This document shows, piece by piece, positions 1 to 9,533 of a stretch of DNA of 64,000 bases (within the stretch, counting starts at the first letter, position 1; each line of letters opens with the position of its first letter). Under the pieces are notes generated by a model that saw only the letters and a program-made list of their open reading frames with translations, made no database searches and had not been told where the DNA came from. The stretch is from Paraburkholderia mimosarum LMG 23256 = NBRC 106338 (GTDB lineage: Bacteria; Pseudomonadota; Gammaproteobacteria; Burkholderiales; Burkholderiaceae). Both the position numbers and the translations under genes were made by a program. The stretch is from contig NZ_BBJJ01000022.1 in the NCBI RefSeq assembly GCF_000739815.1, positions 1 to 64,000 on the forward strand. The letters run 5' to 3'.

Positions 1-485
1 GGCCGGCGGATGGCGGGCAGGGCGCGATCGCCTGCGTCGTCGATGTGGCCTGCGGGCGGCCTCGCCGCGAAGGGCTTCGCGGCGACGCTTTCACTGCCGG
101 GCAAGTCCGCGCGGAGCACTGGCATGCGCGCGGTTGGTTTGTCTTGCGTCAAGGAAGTCTCTGCTCGCCCTTTGTGGCTGGGCTGATGTTCAGGCACTAC
201 GTCGCCCGCGATTGCACGTGACAGGGCTGCGATTGTAGTCCCCGCATATTACGGACGATTACAGAGGAGCGGATGGGGCGGCGGAATCAGTGCGCAAGTG
301 CCCTTTTCGGCTGATCGACGGGAACGCTAGCGCCCGTCGGTCGAGCGCGACGATCGCCTCACGTGCGCGCGTCACGCAAAGGCATAACCCGCCACCCACA
401 TAGCACGGTGGATCGAGCGCTTCTGAGAGGCACTTCCTGAAGTCAAGCGGCCATCGGCGTCTCGCCAGCGGCGCGCCTGTCCGGG
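1..485. other. Left-edge stretch without a confident gene
   Basis: No gene can be defended here. A 9-bp perfect stem with a GGGC loop (63-84) could terminate a gene lying to the left of the window, but no T-run follows it. A plus-strand frame is open from base 3 to a stop at 231-233 and might be the tail of a gene entering from the left. Its composition is not convincing and I recognise no family. The remaining short frames on both strands look like chance frames of GC-rich DNA. Confidence 0.4.
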
Positions 486-683
486 TCATAGCATGCTGTC
501 GAAGTCCTTTAACTGGCGCTCGGCCTCGTCGCGCGCGATTCCGTAACGCTCTTGAATCCTGCCCACGAGATACTCGCTGTCGCCTTCGGCCACCGCAAGA
601 TCGTCATCGGTCAGCTTGCCCCACTTGGCCTTCAACTTGCCGGACAGCTGTTTCCACTGGCCCTTAATCCTGTCTTCATTCAT
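486..683 (-). CDS. CsbD family stress-response protein
   Basis: A 65-residue, highly charged protein starting MNEDRIKGQWKQLSGKLK, which matches the CsbD family (small soluble general-stress proteins of unknown biochemical role). The pattern of a GQW near the N-terminus, then KxKWGKLTDDDL, then a region around YLVGRIQERYG, is typical, and the length fits the usual 60-70 residues. The start at 683 is chosen over a longer upstream frame because a GGAG sits about 7 bases before this ATG and family homology begins there. It is a single gene; CsbD genes are commonly stress-induced, but no promoter was recognised. Confidence 0.9.
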   Translation of the reverse strand: MNEDRIKGQWKQLSGKLKAKWGKLTDDDLAVAEGDSEYLVGRIQERYGIARDEAERQLKDFDSML

Positions 684-1126
684 CGTGTGCTCCAGGAGCG
701 ACGTGATAACGACGGCATGGCAGCAAGTGGCGTGCCCCCTGTTGCCGTCTCTGCTCATCCTGGCTACGCGAACCGTCCGGTGCGGGGGGCTGGCGCGCAA
801 CGCGCTCACGGCCTGATTGGAAAAACGGTGCGGCGACTAAAGCACGTGATTTCACCTTCAACATTCCGGAAAGCGTCGAGGTGCCGTCCTCGAAACTCTC
901 ACTGACCAGCACAAGACACGACCGGATATTCTGCACAGCCATGTCCGCTGTCCGGTCCAGGGGAAAGCTGCTTTGCTAACATGCCGTTGACATCACTGCA
1001 CCGCATTTGACGGTGCGGCTGGTAGGACTGCGAATACGCGTGGAATTCGTCGGCACCCGGAAACTACGGTGTCATCGTGCCGACTGGTTGAAGTCACAAC
1101 GAGGGTGCTCAACGCGCTGCCGCTAG
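684..1126. other. Gene-poor stretch between the CsbD and YihY genes
   Basis: About 440 bases holding the upstream region of the minus-strand CsbD gene and the downstream region of the YihY-family gene. Reading frames on both strands are low-complexity shadows. I see no hairpin, RNA gene or mobile-element remnant. Confidence 0.5.
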
Positions 1127-2035
1127 TCAGACCGTTTCCATCGACTCCGCTGGAGGGTCGCCGCGCGTATTGAGGCGCTCGTATTCTGCGATCAGTTGCG
1201 CGCCAAACAACATCAGCGTCGCGAGCGCTTCGAGGCCGAACAGCACAACAATCGCCGTCGTCAACGACCCATAGACGACGTTCACCTGCGAAAGCTTCGC
1301 GAAGTACCAAACCAGCACGCGTCTTGTGATTTCCCACAGAACGGTGGCCGCGACCGCGCCGACGACCGCATGCCGCAGTGTCGTGCGCCCCCTCGGGATC
1401 ACAAAATAGATTGCCGTCAGCACGAATATCTCGCCCGCAAGGCCACACAGATAGAGCACGACGCGGGTCACGCCTGTCAGTAACACCCCGTGGCCGAACA
1501 GATCGATGCTACCGGTTGCGACAGCCCGCAGGCCGCTGGAGACGAGCGTCACAAGCAGCACACCGATACCTAGTGACAAACTGAATAGATAGGGCAGGAT
1601 TGCGGACAGCAGGAAGTGCCTTCGCCGGACCTCAACGCGATGCACGAAGATGATTGAGAGGGCATTCTCCAGAACCGAGAACGCAAGCGAACTGAAAAAG
1701 ATCATCGTGATGACGAGGTACCAGCCGACCACGGAGCGATGCTCGAAAAAGGTCGCGAGTTCGCGAACGAGTGCTTTTGACTGCCCCGGTATCAGCCATT
1801 CGAGCAGACGCCCGAGCGTGTCGAACAGCAACTGCTCACCGATGAAGTGACCGAACGCGATTACAACGAGAATGAGGAGCGGCACGATTGACAGCAACGC
1901 GTAATAGGCGATCGCGCCCGCGAGCAGCAGCCCCTGGTTTTTGCGGAACGCGGTGCAGACCTGGAACAGGAATCGCGCTGGATGCGCCGCAACAAAGCGC
2001 AACGCGCGCTTGCCTGTCTCGTCGGTTGGATTCAT
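1127..2035 (-). CDS. YihY/BrkB (UPF0761) family inner-membrane protein
   Basis: A 302-residue polytopic membrane protein. After a basic N-terminus comes a hydrophobic segment AIAYYALLSIVPLLILVV (about 40-60) that is the family signature, followed by about five more membrane segments (roughly 104-125, 140-165, 180-205, 215-235, 245-275). The Y-Y-A-L-x-S-x-x-P motif is diagnostic of the YihY/virulence factor BrkB family, once mislabelled ribonuclease BN. The function is not established; some members have been linked to transport or serum resistance. Length is normal. It stands alone, with no operon partner. Confidence 0.9.
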   Translation of the reverse strand: MNPTDETGKRALRFVAAHPARFLFQVCTAFRKNQGLLLAGAIAYYALLSIVPLLILVVIAFGHFIGEQLLFDTLGRLLEWLIPGQSKALVRELATFFEHRSVVGWYLVITMIFFSSLAFSVLENALSIIFVHRVEVRRRHFLLSAILPYLFSLSLGIGVLLVTLVSSGLRAVATGSIDLFGHGVLLTGVTRVVLYLCGLAGEIFVLTAIYFVIPRGRTTLRHAVVGAVAATVLWEITRRVLVWYFAKLSQVNVVYGSLTTAIVVLFGLEALATLMLFGAQLIAEYERLNTRGDPPAESMETV

Positions 2036-2473
2036 ATCACGCTCCGCTCGTTCATTGCACTCGCGCCGCCCTCATCGTACGCGTTGAACGCGGCGCGCGC
2101 AGTTCACCTCCGTGCAAGCCGCGGCACCGTCACTCCAGGTACCAAGCCATTGCAGCCGCGCGCATCAGCACCGCACGCCCGTTCGCCGACAGCGCGTCGC
2201 GCGTGAACTACCCAGGCGTGTGTCGCTCGTCGGGCTGTGAACGACCCCTTTTCGGCCTCTCAGTTACCGCCGTCGCCTATCTTTTTCTCGGCCTTCTTTC
2301 TAAAGTAACTGATGATCGGCAAACGCGAAGCAGCCGTAGACCAGGGGCTTTGCAATAGCAATGGACCGTCTGCGCATGTGTGCCTTGAACCGCGCTCACG
2401 GTAGCAATGACGTCGTCACCAACCTCGCCGGTCCGAGCTAGCGCCGTTGACGAACATCAGGGAGGTGGAAGGC
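2036..2473. other. Intergenic region between divergent YihY and aldolase genes
   Basis: About 440 bases with no supported gene. It must carry the promoters of the divergent genes at 2035 (minus) and 2474 (plus). An 8-bp inverted repeat, TCAGTTAC at 2260-2267 and GTAACTGA at 2305-2312, encloses a pyrimidine-rich segment. Its meaning is unknown and it may be chance. Confidence 0.4.
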
Positions 2474-3244
2474 ATGCAGATTGGTGTCCAGAGCTTTGCA
2501 AGCCGCTCGCGGCCGGTGTTCGAGAGTACAGACGAAGAGCGAGTGCACGTGTTGCAGCGGCTAGCTGCAACCTGCCGCATCTTCGGACGGCGTGGCTACT
2601 CGGAGGGCCTGCTCGGCCACATCACCGTGCGCGATCCCGAAGTGCCGGAGCGTTATTGGGTCAACCCAGTCGGCATCCCCTTGCACCAGGTCCGCGTCTC
2701 GCACCTGGTGCAGGTTAATCACGAAGGTCAGATCGTACAGGGCGACGGGATGGTGAACCCAGTCGGACTGCTGCTGCACACGGCCGTCCATCAGGCGCGA
2801 CCCGACGTATCGGCGATGTGCCACGCGCACGCTCTGCATGCGTCGACGTGGGCCGCATTCGAACGGCTGCTCGATCCGATCACACAGGACGCGTGCGTAT
2901 TCTTCGAACAGCAGGCATTAATCCTCGAACCCCGTGTCGTGCGCGACCGAACTGCGGCGGCACGCTTTGCCAAAGGTTTCGGCGACAAACTGGTGGCGAT
3001 TCACGCGGGCCACGGCATTTTTACAACCGGACAGACCGTAGATGAGGCGGCATGGTGGTTCGTGTTGATGAACCGTTGCTGCGAAGCGCAACTGATTGCG
3101 CAAGCTTGCGGGGAGCCGTCATTGTGGGCCCCCGATGACGCGAGATGGCTGGCTTCGGTGCTTGGTTCACCGCAGTTCGGTTGGCTGTCGTTTCAAACAC
3201 TGTGGGACGACATCATCCTGAGTGACCCGGACCTGGTTCAGTAA
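2474..3244 (+). CDS. Class II aldolase/adducin family protein
   Basis: A 256-residue protein of the class II aldolase/adducin fold (fuculose-phosphate aldolase-like, zinc-dependent). Visible landmarks are GRRGYSEGLLGHITVRDP near residue 40, the metal-ligand pair in MCHAHALHAS, and a third ligand in IHAGHGIFTTG. Related Burkholderia proteins are annotated only as class II aldolases or decarboxylases, so the substrate is unknown. An in-frame TTG lies at 2447, but the ATG at 2474 is preceded by an AGGGAGG Shine-Dalgarno sequence at good spacing and is preferred. No operon partner is present. Confidence 0.88.
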   Translation: MQIGVQSFASRSRPVFESTDEERVHVLQRLAATCRIFGRRGYSEGLLGHITVRDPEVPERYWVNPVGIPLHQVRVSHLVQVNHEGQIVQGDGMVNPVGLLLHTAVHQARPDVSAMCHAHALHASTWAAFERLLDPITQDACVFFEQQALILEPRVVRDRTAAARFAKGFGDKLVAIHAGHGIFTTGQTVDEAAWWFVLMNRCCEAQLIAQACGEPSLWAPDDARWLASVLGSPQFGWLSFQTLWDDIILSDPDLVQ

Positions 3245-3629
3245 CCTCGGCGGCGGACAAATCGGGAAGCCGAGTGCTACGAAACCCAGGCCGCTCGCGC
3301 GTGGTCTTCTAGCGGCGTGCGTCTCTTCAGTCTGCCGAATCCGCGGGCGAACGGCTGGTCACGGCTTCGCAAGCAGTCGTCGCACCGAACATTATCACCG
3401 CCCGTTTCTGGCCGACTTTACACATTCACGGCAATAGCCCGAAAACTGCCTTCGACGATATCAACGTCCGGTCTCTGGAGACTGGTCGATTGGTGCTCTC
3501 GGCCAGGAACGGCCGATCGCCGGTATTGTTCGTCGGTCATCCAGATGACGGTTCCACAGCGGTCAACGGTCATTCGATGCCTGGACGCGCAGCTGCCTGC
3601 ATGTGGAGCTTCCCCGAACGCGCTACCCG
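3245..3629. other. Gene-poor stretch between convergent genes
   Basis: About 385 bases between two convergent genes. A minus-strand frame runs through it without an initiation signal or recognisable family. Apart from the terminator hairpin annotated separately at its right end, I see nothing. Confidence 0.45.
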
Positions 3630-3664
3630 GTCCGGCGCCGGATTTTCGCCAACCGGCGCCGGAC
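3630..3664 (-). terminator. Strong hairpin after the HAD phosphatase gene
   Basis: A perfect 12-bp inverted repeat, GTCCGGCGCCGG at 3630-3641 and its complement at 3653-3664, with an 11-base loop. It lies 16 bases beyond the stop of the minus-strand HAD phosphatase gene. No T-run follows, so factor-independent termination is inferred from stem strength and position only. It could serve the convergent aldolase gene as well. Confidence 0.6.
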
Positions 3665-3680
3665 TGCCGGTCGACGCGCG

Positions 3681-4958
3681 TCAGGCCAGCAGCTTGCGCT
3701 CCGTCTTGCCGTACTTGATCGACTTCTCGTCCGGGATCATCAGACCGGTGTGCTCGTCGCGGCCCTGCAGGAGGAAGCGCGCGTTCGGGTTGCCAATCTG
3801 CCCGGCCGCCAGCTTGCTGTCCGCACCGATCTCGCCCTTCTTCATCCGGTTGACGATCACGCCGACCGCGGTGTCCTTGAAGTCGCGCAGCATCCACGCG
3901 TCGCCGTCGCTGTCGCCGAACACGAGCAGCGGGCCGTAGCCTTTCTTCGACTCCAGCACGCCGCGAATGCCGACGGTCTTGCCCGGACCATAGTTGAAGT
4001 GCCAGCCGGCCTTGTATCGGCTGGCGTACTTGCCATCCTGCATCTCCAGGCGCATGCCGATCACGTTCTCCGGCGGCACGCCATAGCCGTAGTTCGGATT
4101 GCCGGCGAACACGCGCACAACGTCGTCGAGCGACGCGGTGCTGACGTACACGTCGATGCCGTTCGCGCGCAGCGTGTGCATCACCGCGCGTATCTCTTCG
4201 TGAATGCGGATGCCGTGGAAATGCGTGTCGGCCACCACGCCGGCCTTGCCCGACAGGGTCTTCGGGCTTTCGTATCTGACCTTGCGAAGCGCATCGCCGA
4301 TGCCGTGGTTGTTGGACGCTTCGGCCATCGCCTGCAGCTCTGCCGTCGTCATGTTTCGGTAGAAGTAGATGATCCACTTGTAGCCGATCTCGAGCGGATG
4401 CGTGTCGCAGATCGCATCGTACATAAAGTAGAGCTTCGCGCGGAAATCCTTGAACTGGTCGGTCTCATGGATCTCGTCGAGGCTCTTGTCGCCTGCGAGC
4501 CCCTTGTAGTTCGCATGCAGCCAGCGGTAATCGGATTCGACGTCGGCGGCGAGATCCTCCATCGACACCGGCTTGCCGTCCACCGTCGTGTAGTCCTTCA
4601 TGAAGGTGCCTTTCGGCACGTCCGTCCACATCACGTCGACGAATTCATCCGGCGTCAGCTTGTACGCCATGTGGTTGATCTGATACATCAACAACGCCTC
4701 TTCGCAGTCGTTCATGATGCACGTGTTGTCCCAGTCGAACACTGCATACGGACGCCGTTCCGGATCGTAGCGCCCGCTCTTGACGCCATGCTCGTCGAGC
4801 ACCACCTGCAGGCGCGCGGCGTTGAGCGGCGACCAGCGGCCCGGATCGAGCGCGTCCGGCGTCGCCGCGCGTCCGGCTTCTGCCGACTGCGCGTCGAGCA
4901 TCAGCGAGCTGGCAGCGGTGGCGACAACAAGGGTGTTCAGAAACGTGCGGCGTTGCAT
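3681..4958 (-). CDS. Tat-exported HAD-superfamily phosphatase (phosphorylcholine-phosphatase-like)
   Basis: A 425-residue HAD hydrolase. The N-terminus MQRRTFLNTLVVATAASS carries a twin-arginine motif and an AxA-type cleavage region near residue 28, so export to the periplasm is likely. HAD motif I is FDWDNTCIMND (about residue 65; the first Asp would be the nucleophile), and motif IV is GDSDGDAW near residue 345. The layout resembles periplasmic phosphorylcholine phosphatases (PchP) of Pseudomonas, but the substrate is not proven. The start at 4958 follows AAGGAGAGAGACC. Upstream in-frame extension lacks signal-peptide character. Transcribed alone, with a strong hairpin downstream. Confidence 0.85.
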   Translation of the reverse strand: MQRRTFLNTLVVATAASSLMLDAQSAEAGRAATPDALDPGRWSPLNAARLQVVLDEHGVKSGRYDPERRPYAVFDWDNTCIMNDCEEALLMYQINHMAYKLTPDEFVDVMWTDVPKGTFMKDYTTVDGKPVSMEDLAADVESDYRWLHANYKGLAGDKSLDEIHETDQFKDFRAKLYFMYDAICDTHPLEIGYKWIIYFYRNMTTAELQAMAEASNNHGIGDALRKVRYESPKTLSGKAGVVADTHFHGIRIHEEIRAVMHTLRANGIDVYVSTASLDDVVRVFAGNPNYGYGVPPENVIGMRLEMQDGKYASRYKAGWHFNYGPGKTVGIRGVLESKKGYGPLLVFGDSDGDAWMLRDFKDTAVGVIVNRMKKGEIGADSKLAAGQIGNPNARFLLQGRDEHTGLMIPDEKSIKYGKTERKLLA

Positions 4959-5502
4959 GGTCTCTCTCCTTGGGAATGGCAATTCGGCTGAGTTTGTGTG
5001 CCCCCCGATCGATGCCTGATGCACCCCGCTGCGACCGGCGACACCTATCCGCATCACGAAGCGCAGATGGCTCCGGCACAGTGGCGCGTGATCTGGGGAA
5101 ATTATTGCGGAAGCGTGACAATGACCTGCCACGGCGCGACGGCAAGATGAACCGGCGCGACATGCGCGGCGGTCTGCGCGCACGAATCGCCGCCACATGG
5201 TCACGACGGCGGAACGTGCCTGACTTTCGCGCGCAAACAGCGTCTTCACTTCACCGGCCCAACGGTCATCGTTCAGCCGCCGTCGAGCCGCGAGACGAAG
5301 GGCAGAAACGGGCCGAGGCTGTGTCCATTCCATCTAGGTCGGCTTATGCCCTTCGCATGACGCGCACGCCCACGACGATCGTCGCGCTCGGCTGTGGGGC
5401 GCAATGCGGCCAGAAACTGCCGGTCGACACCGGTCTCCAAGTCGTTGACAATCGGAGTTCCCACACCAGCAAGTAACGCGGTCGCACCGAGCAACCTCCA
5501 AA
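4959..5502. other. Upstream region of the HAD phosphatase gene
   Basis: About 540 bases carrying the promoter of the minus-strand phosphatase gene and the upstream region of a possible small plus-strand gene. Open frames are long on both strands, as expected at this GC content, but none has family character or a ribosome-binding site. Confidence 0.4.
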
Positions 5503-5769
5503 ATGAAATCGCCTACGATTGTCGAGCCACTTGAGCATCCATTGGCCGAGTTTTCATCGAGCATCGATTGCGCTCGAGAAGTCGTGGCGACAGGACTGTC
5601 TTGGCCAACTCCATATTGGTGCGACCTGGCGATCGGCTGGCTTGAACAAGGCTTGCCCGTTGACGACAAAATCGTCGAACTGCTGGGAGCGATTGCCGAG
5701 AATCGAAGTTTTCCACAGAGATTGCGGCAGCGCGCATTTGCCATACATAGACGCTCGACGATGAGGTGA
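5503..5769 (+). CDS. Possible small hypothetical protein (88 aa)
   Basis: An 88-residue frame starting at ATG 5503. The centre (ATGLSWPTPYWCDLAIGWLE, then paired acidic and hydrophobic residues up to QRLRQRAFAIHRR) has the composition of a real helical protein and is less basic than shadow frames nearby. Local AT content is slightly higher than in the surroundings. No good Shine-Dalgarno sequence is visible and I recognise no domain. An overlapping minus-strand frame looks less protein-like. Treat as tentative. Confidence 0.4.
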   Translation: MKSPTIVEPLEHPLAEFSSSIDCAREVVATGLSWPTPYWCDLAIGWLEQGLPVDDKIVELLGAIAENRSFPQRLRQRAFAIHRRSTMR

Positions 5770-6424
5770 GGTAGTCGATCGCTCGGGTAGGCTTTCTAAT
5801 GGCTGCTTCCAGTATTGACGAACGTCCCCTTACGGTCGAGAAGACCCATTCATTGACTGCGAGCAAGCCATTCGCCGACGCTGGTTCGCGAACGGCAGCA
5901 AACCAACCTGCAGCCGACGCACAGCCACCCATCGCCGAGCGTCGGGTACGGCCGAAAACACGAGGGGCGTGCATCGCTCGCTGGATTCGTAGCAGGCGGC
6001 GCAGTGGTTCAAGTCGTTTGCAAGCCCCGAACTGCTTGTGGACCACGCCTGGCAGGCCGTGCTGACCTGACCAATCGCTTCGTGAGCGCCAGGCACGCCT
6101 CGCTAGCTTGACGAGGCCACGCCAATGCGGACCGTCAAGCGGCCATACGGTTTTTCACGTGTTCCTGACCGAGGGAGTTCGTCAGTTCTGGGATACGGAC
6201 TTACGCGCCTGGTCGAAATCGATAATTTTCCTGGTGCCTGGTACATGTCCCAGGGAAGGCCTTCGCGCGTCATGCCCACCCGCACGACGCGCCCTTTTCT
6301 CGTTCAGGACGGCCATAGTCATCATCGGGCGGCTCGGCGCAAGCGGGCCACATCGTCACCCGTTAGCAAGATACGAGGCAGGCCTTGCGGCGGCGCGCCG
6401 CACTATCTGCTACCGCGCGCCAAT
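5770..6424. other. Gene-poor stretch before the DUF899 gene
   Basis: About 650 bases without a supportable gene. Frames at 5799-6065 (plus) and 5830-6096 (minus) are basic and lack initiation signals. No mobile-element ends, RNA gene or strong hairpin were found. Confidence 0.45.
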
Positions 6425-7114
6425 CTACTCCCTGTTCAGATAGTTTTTTTCAAGGAATTCTGACCGAAAAGTTTGTGGCGGGGTGGGAATGTCCGGACGA
6501 CCCTCTGGCGTAAAGTCCATGAGATTCCAGTACGGCCACACCGTGTCAACGTGATTCGCTGATAACTCACTACCCCAGAAGTGAAAAATCTTTCCACTCT
6601 GCCTCCTGAATACGTGCATCACTGGCCATTGCATATCATCTGAGTCTCCCTGGCATCGGTAATCGGACTGATAGGCGGAGCCCGATCCAGAAACCAGTTC
6701 GATCTGCGACCAGCCGCGTTGTTTGGCCCATGCATTGATTCGATCCGCGGGGGCTTTGGCAATCGCTACGAATGCGGCGTGTCGAGTGACCTGATACCAG
6801 GTGCGATCAAACCCGTCGACCAGCGACGTACACGACGGACAGGGCTTATCCCAGTTCGGACCGAACATAAACGAGTAAAGAAGCAGGGTTTCTTTATCCC
6901 CAAATAGTTCGGATAACTTCACGCTCTTGCCAACTTTGCCATCGTTGGCCCATTGGAAGACGTAGTCCTCTTTTAACTGTCCCCCGGCAGGAAGACCGCG
7001 ACGCCTTTTTGCCACCGATCTCACTTTGTCGACAAGTTCCTGTTCTTCCTTAAGCAACACGTCACGCGCATCGCGATATTCTCTGCTCTCGTTCGGATAC
7101 CGTAGTTCACTCAT
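6425..7114 (-). CDS. DUF899 family thioredoxin-like protein
   Basis: A 229-residue DUF899 protein, a family with a thioredoxin-like fold and no agreed reaction. The typical opening is a charged helix with EELVDKVRSVAKRRRGLP. The core has YSFMFGPNWDKPCPSCTSL, with a CPSC dithiol placed as in thioredoxins, then FVAIAKAP and the ending region around HVDTVWPYWNLMDFTPEGR. The start at 7114 is fixed by AGGAGG seven bases upstream; the frame stays open further but without homology. It stands alone, and substrate or partner cannot be told from context. Confidence 0.9.
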   Translation of the reverse strand: MSELRYPNESREYRDARDVLLKEEQELVDKVRSVAKRRRGLPAGGQLKEDYVFQWANDGKVGKSVKLSELFGDKETLLLYSFMFGPNWDKPCPSCTSLVDGFDRTWYQVTRHAAFVAIAKAPADRINAWAKQRGWSQIELVSGSGSAYQSDYRCQGDSDDMQWPVMHVFRRQSGKIFHFWGSELSANHVDTVWPYWNLMDFTPEGRPDIPTPPQTFRSEFLEKNYLNRE

Positions 7115-7423
7115 TTCGGTTCCTCCTGGAAACTGATGTTTGTGTACCCCGCTATCCTGGACACATTGAATATGGCGGCCCGGAGCTGACAGGAATACAT
7201 GTTTCGAGGGTACTCCCGTCGAAGGGCAAGACAGGGTCGGACATGGTGACGGCAGCCTTCGCAGAATGTCTCGTAGAGTCAAGTGCGCACAAAGCGTGCA
7301 GCGCATGGCTGCGATTCCCGAGCAACGTTGTGCGGTGCTCAGCACCGTGTCGCGAAGCGCTTCACGAACGGCGCCTCCTGAACGCCCGCGGTGATTGAAG
7401 TGCCGCGACGGCACAACGGCCGG
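7115..7423. other. Upstream region of the DUF899 gene
   Basis: About 310 bases between the DUF899 start and the end of the 2-oxoacid dehydrogenase operon, both on the minus strand. It probably holds the DUF899 promoter and the operon's 3' end. No terminator hairpin with a T-run was found. Confidence 0.4.
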
Positions 7424-8548
7424 CTATTGCGCCATCTCGAGGTCCTTGATGACCGCGGCGAGAAAGCGTGCAGCCTCTCCGCCGGTGACAACCCGATGAT
7501 CGAATGTCAGGCTCAGCGGCAAGATCCTGTGCACGGCCGGTGCCCCCTCGTGCGCCACGACCTGGTCATGCATCCGCCCGGCGCCAAGAATCGCGACTGT
7601 GGGCGGCATCACCACGGGAGCGGCATATTTGCCGGCGATCATGCCGAAGTTCGACAGCGTGATCGTATTGCCACGCATTTCCTCAGGCGGAATCTTGCGT
7701 GCGCGAATATCGGCACGCATGCGGTCGAGTCCGGCGCGCAGACCAGCCGCGTCCCGATGCGCGACATCGCGCAGCACCGGCACGAACAAGCCATCCGGCA
7801 GATCGACGGCAATGCCCAGATCGATCTTCTCCAGCACATGGCGCCGCACCATCCTCGCGTCGAACCATGCGTTCAGTCCCGGCTCCGCGCGGCACCCGGC
7901 CACCAGCGCGCGGATCAGGCGGATCGTCACGTCGGTATGGGGAGGCCATGCGTGAATATCTGCGTCGTCGATCACGGTCGCGGCCGCCACTTCGCTCTGG
8001 GCGCGCGCCATGTTCTGCGCCATCGCGCGACGCACGCCATGCAGCACTTCTGGCGGACCTAGCTGCGTGAGCAGCTTTGCTGCCCGTTGTACGTCAGCCG
8101 CCGTGATAACGCCTTCCGGACCGGAAGGCGTCACCATCGCGAGATCGATGTCCAGTTTGCGGGCAAGCGCCCGCACCGCCGGCATCGCCTTGATGACGCC
8201 AGGCCCCGCTCCCGTGCCAACGCCTGGCGCGGCTGGCGCTTCCTGCACCGGCTGCCGGCCCACCTCCATATGGCCGACTACGGTGCCCGCGTCGGCATCC
8301 TCACCACCTTCCTTACCCGCTTCGAAAGCGACGAGCGGCGCTCCCAGATGCACGATGTCACCGGGCTTGCCGAACAGCTTCGCGATGCGGCCCGATTGCG
8401 GCGAGGGAATCTCGACGATGGCTTTTGCCGTTTCGACCGACACGAGCGGCTGGTCCGCCCGGATGTCCTCGCCGCTCTTGACGTGCCATTCGACGATTTC
8501 CGCTTCCTGGAGGCCTTCGCCCAGGTCGGGCAGCTTGAAGATCTTCAT
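7424..8548 (-). CDS. 2-oxoacid dehydrogenase complex E2 acyltransferase
   Basis: A 374-residue dihydrolipoamide acyltransferase. Domains in order: one lipoyl domain (about 1-78) with the modification site in VSVETAKAIVEIP; a peripheral-subunit-binding domain (about 118-155, AMPAVRALARKLDIDL); and the catalytic acyltransferase domain to the end. The C-terminal motif reads FDHRVVTGGEAARF: the His-Arg pair is present, but the usual Asp of DHRxxDG is Thr. The lipoyl site is ETAKA rather than the commoner ETDKA. The gene starts four bases after the E1beta stop and is the last of the operon. Pyruvate, branched-chain oxoacid or another 2-oxoacid is possible; sequence alone does not decide. Confidence 0.88.
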   Translation of the reverse strand: MKIFKLPDLGEGLQEAEIVEWHVKSGEDIRADQPLVSVETAKAIVEIPSPQSGRIAKLFGKPGDIVHLGAPLVAFEAGKEGGEDADAGTVVGHMEVGRQPVQEAPAAPGVGTGAGPGVIKAMPAVRALARKLDIDLAMVTPSGPEGVITAADVQRAAKLLTQLGPPEVLHGVRRAMAQNMARAQSEVAAATVIDDADIHAWPPHTDVTIRLIRALVAGCRAEPGLNAWFDARMVRRHVLEKIDLGIAVDLPDGLFVPVLRDVAHRDAAGLRAGLDRMRADIRARKIPPEEMRGNTITLSNFGMIAGKYAAPVVMPPTVAILGAGRMHDQVVAHEGAPAVHRILPLSLTFDHRVVTGGEAARFLAAVIKDLEMAQ

Positions 8549-8552
8549 GGTT

Positions 8553-9533
8553 TCACTGCGCCTCCAGCGCCTGCCTGACCGCGGCGACGATGCGCGCCGT
8601 GCCTGGCATGTACTGACTTTCGAGTCTGTAGAGCGGGACGACCACGTCATAGCCCGTGACGCGCTGCACCGGCGCAAGCAACGAGTAGAGTCCACGCTCG
8701 GCGATGCCCGCAGCAATCTCCGCGCCTACGCCGCCCGTGCGCGAACCTTCATGCACGATCACGCAGCGGCCCGTTTTCGCCACCGACGCAAGAATCGTCT
8801 CCATGTCGAGCGGCTTGAGCGTGGCCACGTCGATCACCTCCGCCATCACGCCCTCCTGCGCAATCAGATCGGCGGCCGCGAGAACCTCCTGCAGCGCTCC
8901 GCCCCAACTGACCAGCGTGACATCCGCCCCGTCGCGCAGCACGTAGCAGCAATCGAGCGGCAGCGCTTCGCCGTTGTCCTCCACGGGCTGCCTGAAGAGG
9001 CGGTAGAGGCGCGTCGGCTCAAAGAAGATTACCGGATCCGGGTCGCGGATTGCCGCCAGTAGCAGGCCATATGCGCGCGCGGGTGAAGACGGTGTCACGA
9101 CGCGCAACCCCGGTATGTGCGCGAACAGCGCTTCCGGGCTTTCGGAATGATGCTCCGGCGCGTGAATGCCCGCACCGGCTGGCGACCGGACCACGAGAGG
9201 ACACGTGAGCCGCCCGCGCGTCCTGTGCCGCAGACGCGACGCATGATTCAGCAAGTGATCGATCGCTGGATAGATGAAGCCGCTGAACTGAATCTCCGCG
9301 ACAGCTTTGAGGCCCATTGCCGCCATGCCGACGGCCGTGCCGACGATCGCCGTTTCGGCGAGCGGCGTATCGATCACGCGCTGTGCGCCAAAGCGCGTCT
9401 GCAAGCCAACGGTCGCGCGAAACACGCCGCCGTTCACGCCGATGTCCTCGCCGAGCAGCACCACCGCGGGGTCGCGCGCAAGCTCCCATGCGAGCGCGGC
9501 ATTGACCGCCTCGACCATGTTCAGGTCAGCCAT
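8553..9533 (-). CDS. 2-oxoacid dehydrogenase E1 component, beta subunit
   Basis: A 326-residue transketolase-like protein forming the pyrimidine-binding half of a heterotetrameric E1. It opens with VEAVNAALAWELARDP and the typical VLLGEDIGVNGGVFRAT, continues with the RVIDTPLAETAIVGTAVGMA segment, and has the C-terminal transketolase domain with ADVTLVSWGG and VIDVATLKPLD. Length is standard. It overlaps the 3' end of the E1alpha gene by eight bases and is followed four bases later by E2, so the three are almost certainly translated from one mRNA. The alpha2beta2 type is the Gram-positive or branched-chain architecture, distinct from the single-chain AceE. Confidence 0.92.
   Translation of the reverse strand: MADLNMVEAVNAALAWELARDPAVVLLGEDIGVNGGVFRATVGLQTRFGAQRVIDTPLAETAIVGTAVGMAAMGLKAVAEIQFSGFIYPAIDHLLNHASRLRHRTRGRLTCPLVVRSPAGAGIHAPEHHSESPEALFAHIPGLRVVTPSSPARAYGLLLAAIRDPDPVIFFEPTRLYRLFRQPVEDNGEALPLDCCYVLRDGADVTLVSWGGALQEVLAAADLIAQEGVMAEVIDVATLKPLDMETILASVAKTGRCVIVHEGSRTGGVGAEIAAGIAERGLYSLLAPVQRVTGYDVVVPLYRLESQYMPGTARIVAAVRQALEAQ

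Noticed and set aside
63-84. Perfect hairpin near the left edge as a terminator feature of its own
   Set aside because: No T-run and no gene visible to the left; mentioned only in the edge entry.
3418-4377. Long open frame overlapping the HAD phosphatase on the same strand
   Set aside because: Highly Arg/Gly-rich product, no start signal, and it runs in the shadow of a gene with clear HAD motifs; GC-rich third positions explain the openness.
3603-4991. Very long plus-strand frame antisense to the HAD phosphatase
   Set aside because: His/Val/Arg-rich composition typical of antisense frames; no family similarity and no ribosome-binding site.
5799-6065. Possible small gene in the 5.8-6.4 kb spacer
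   Set aside because: No ribosome-binding site, basic composition, and an equally open antisense frame; nothing supports one over the other.
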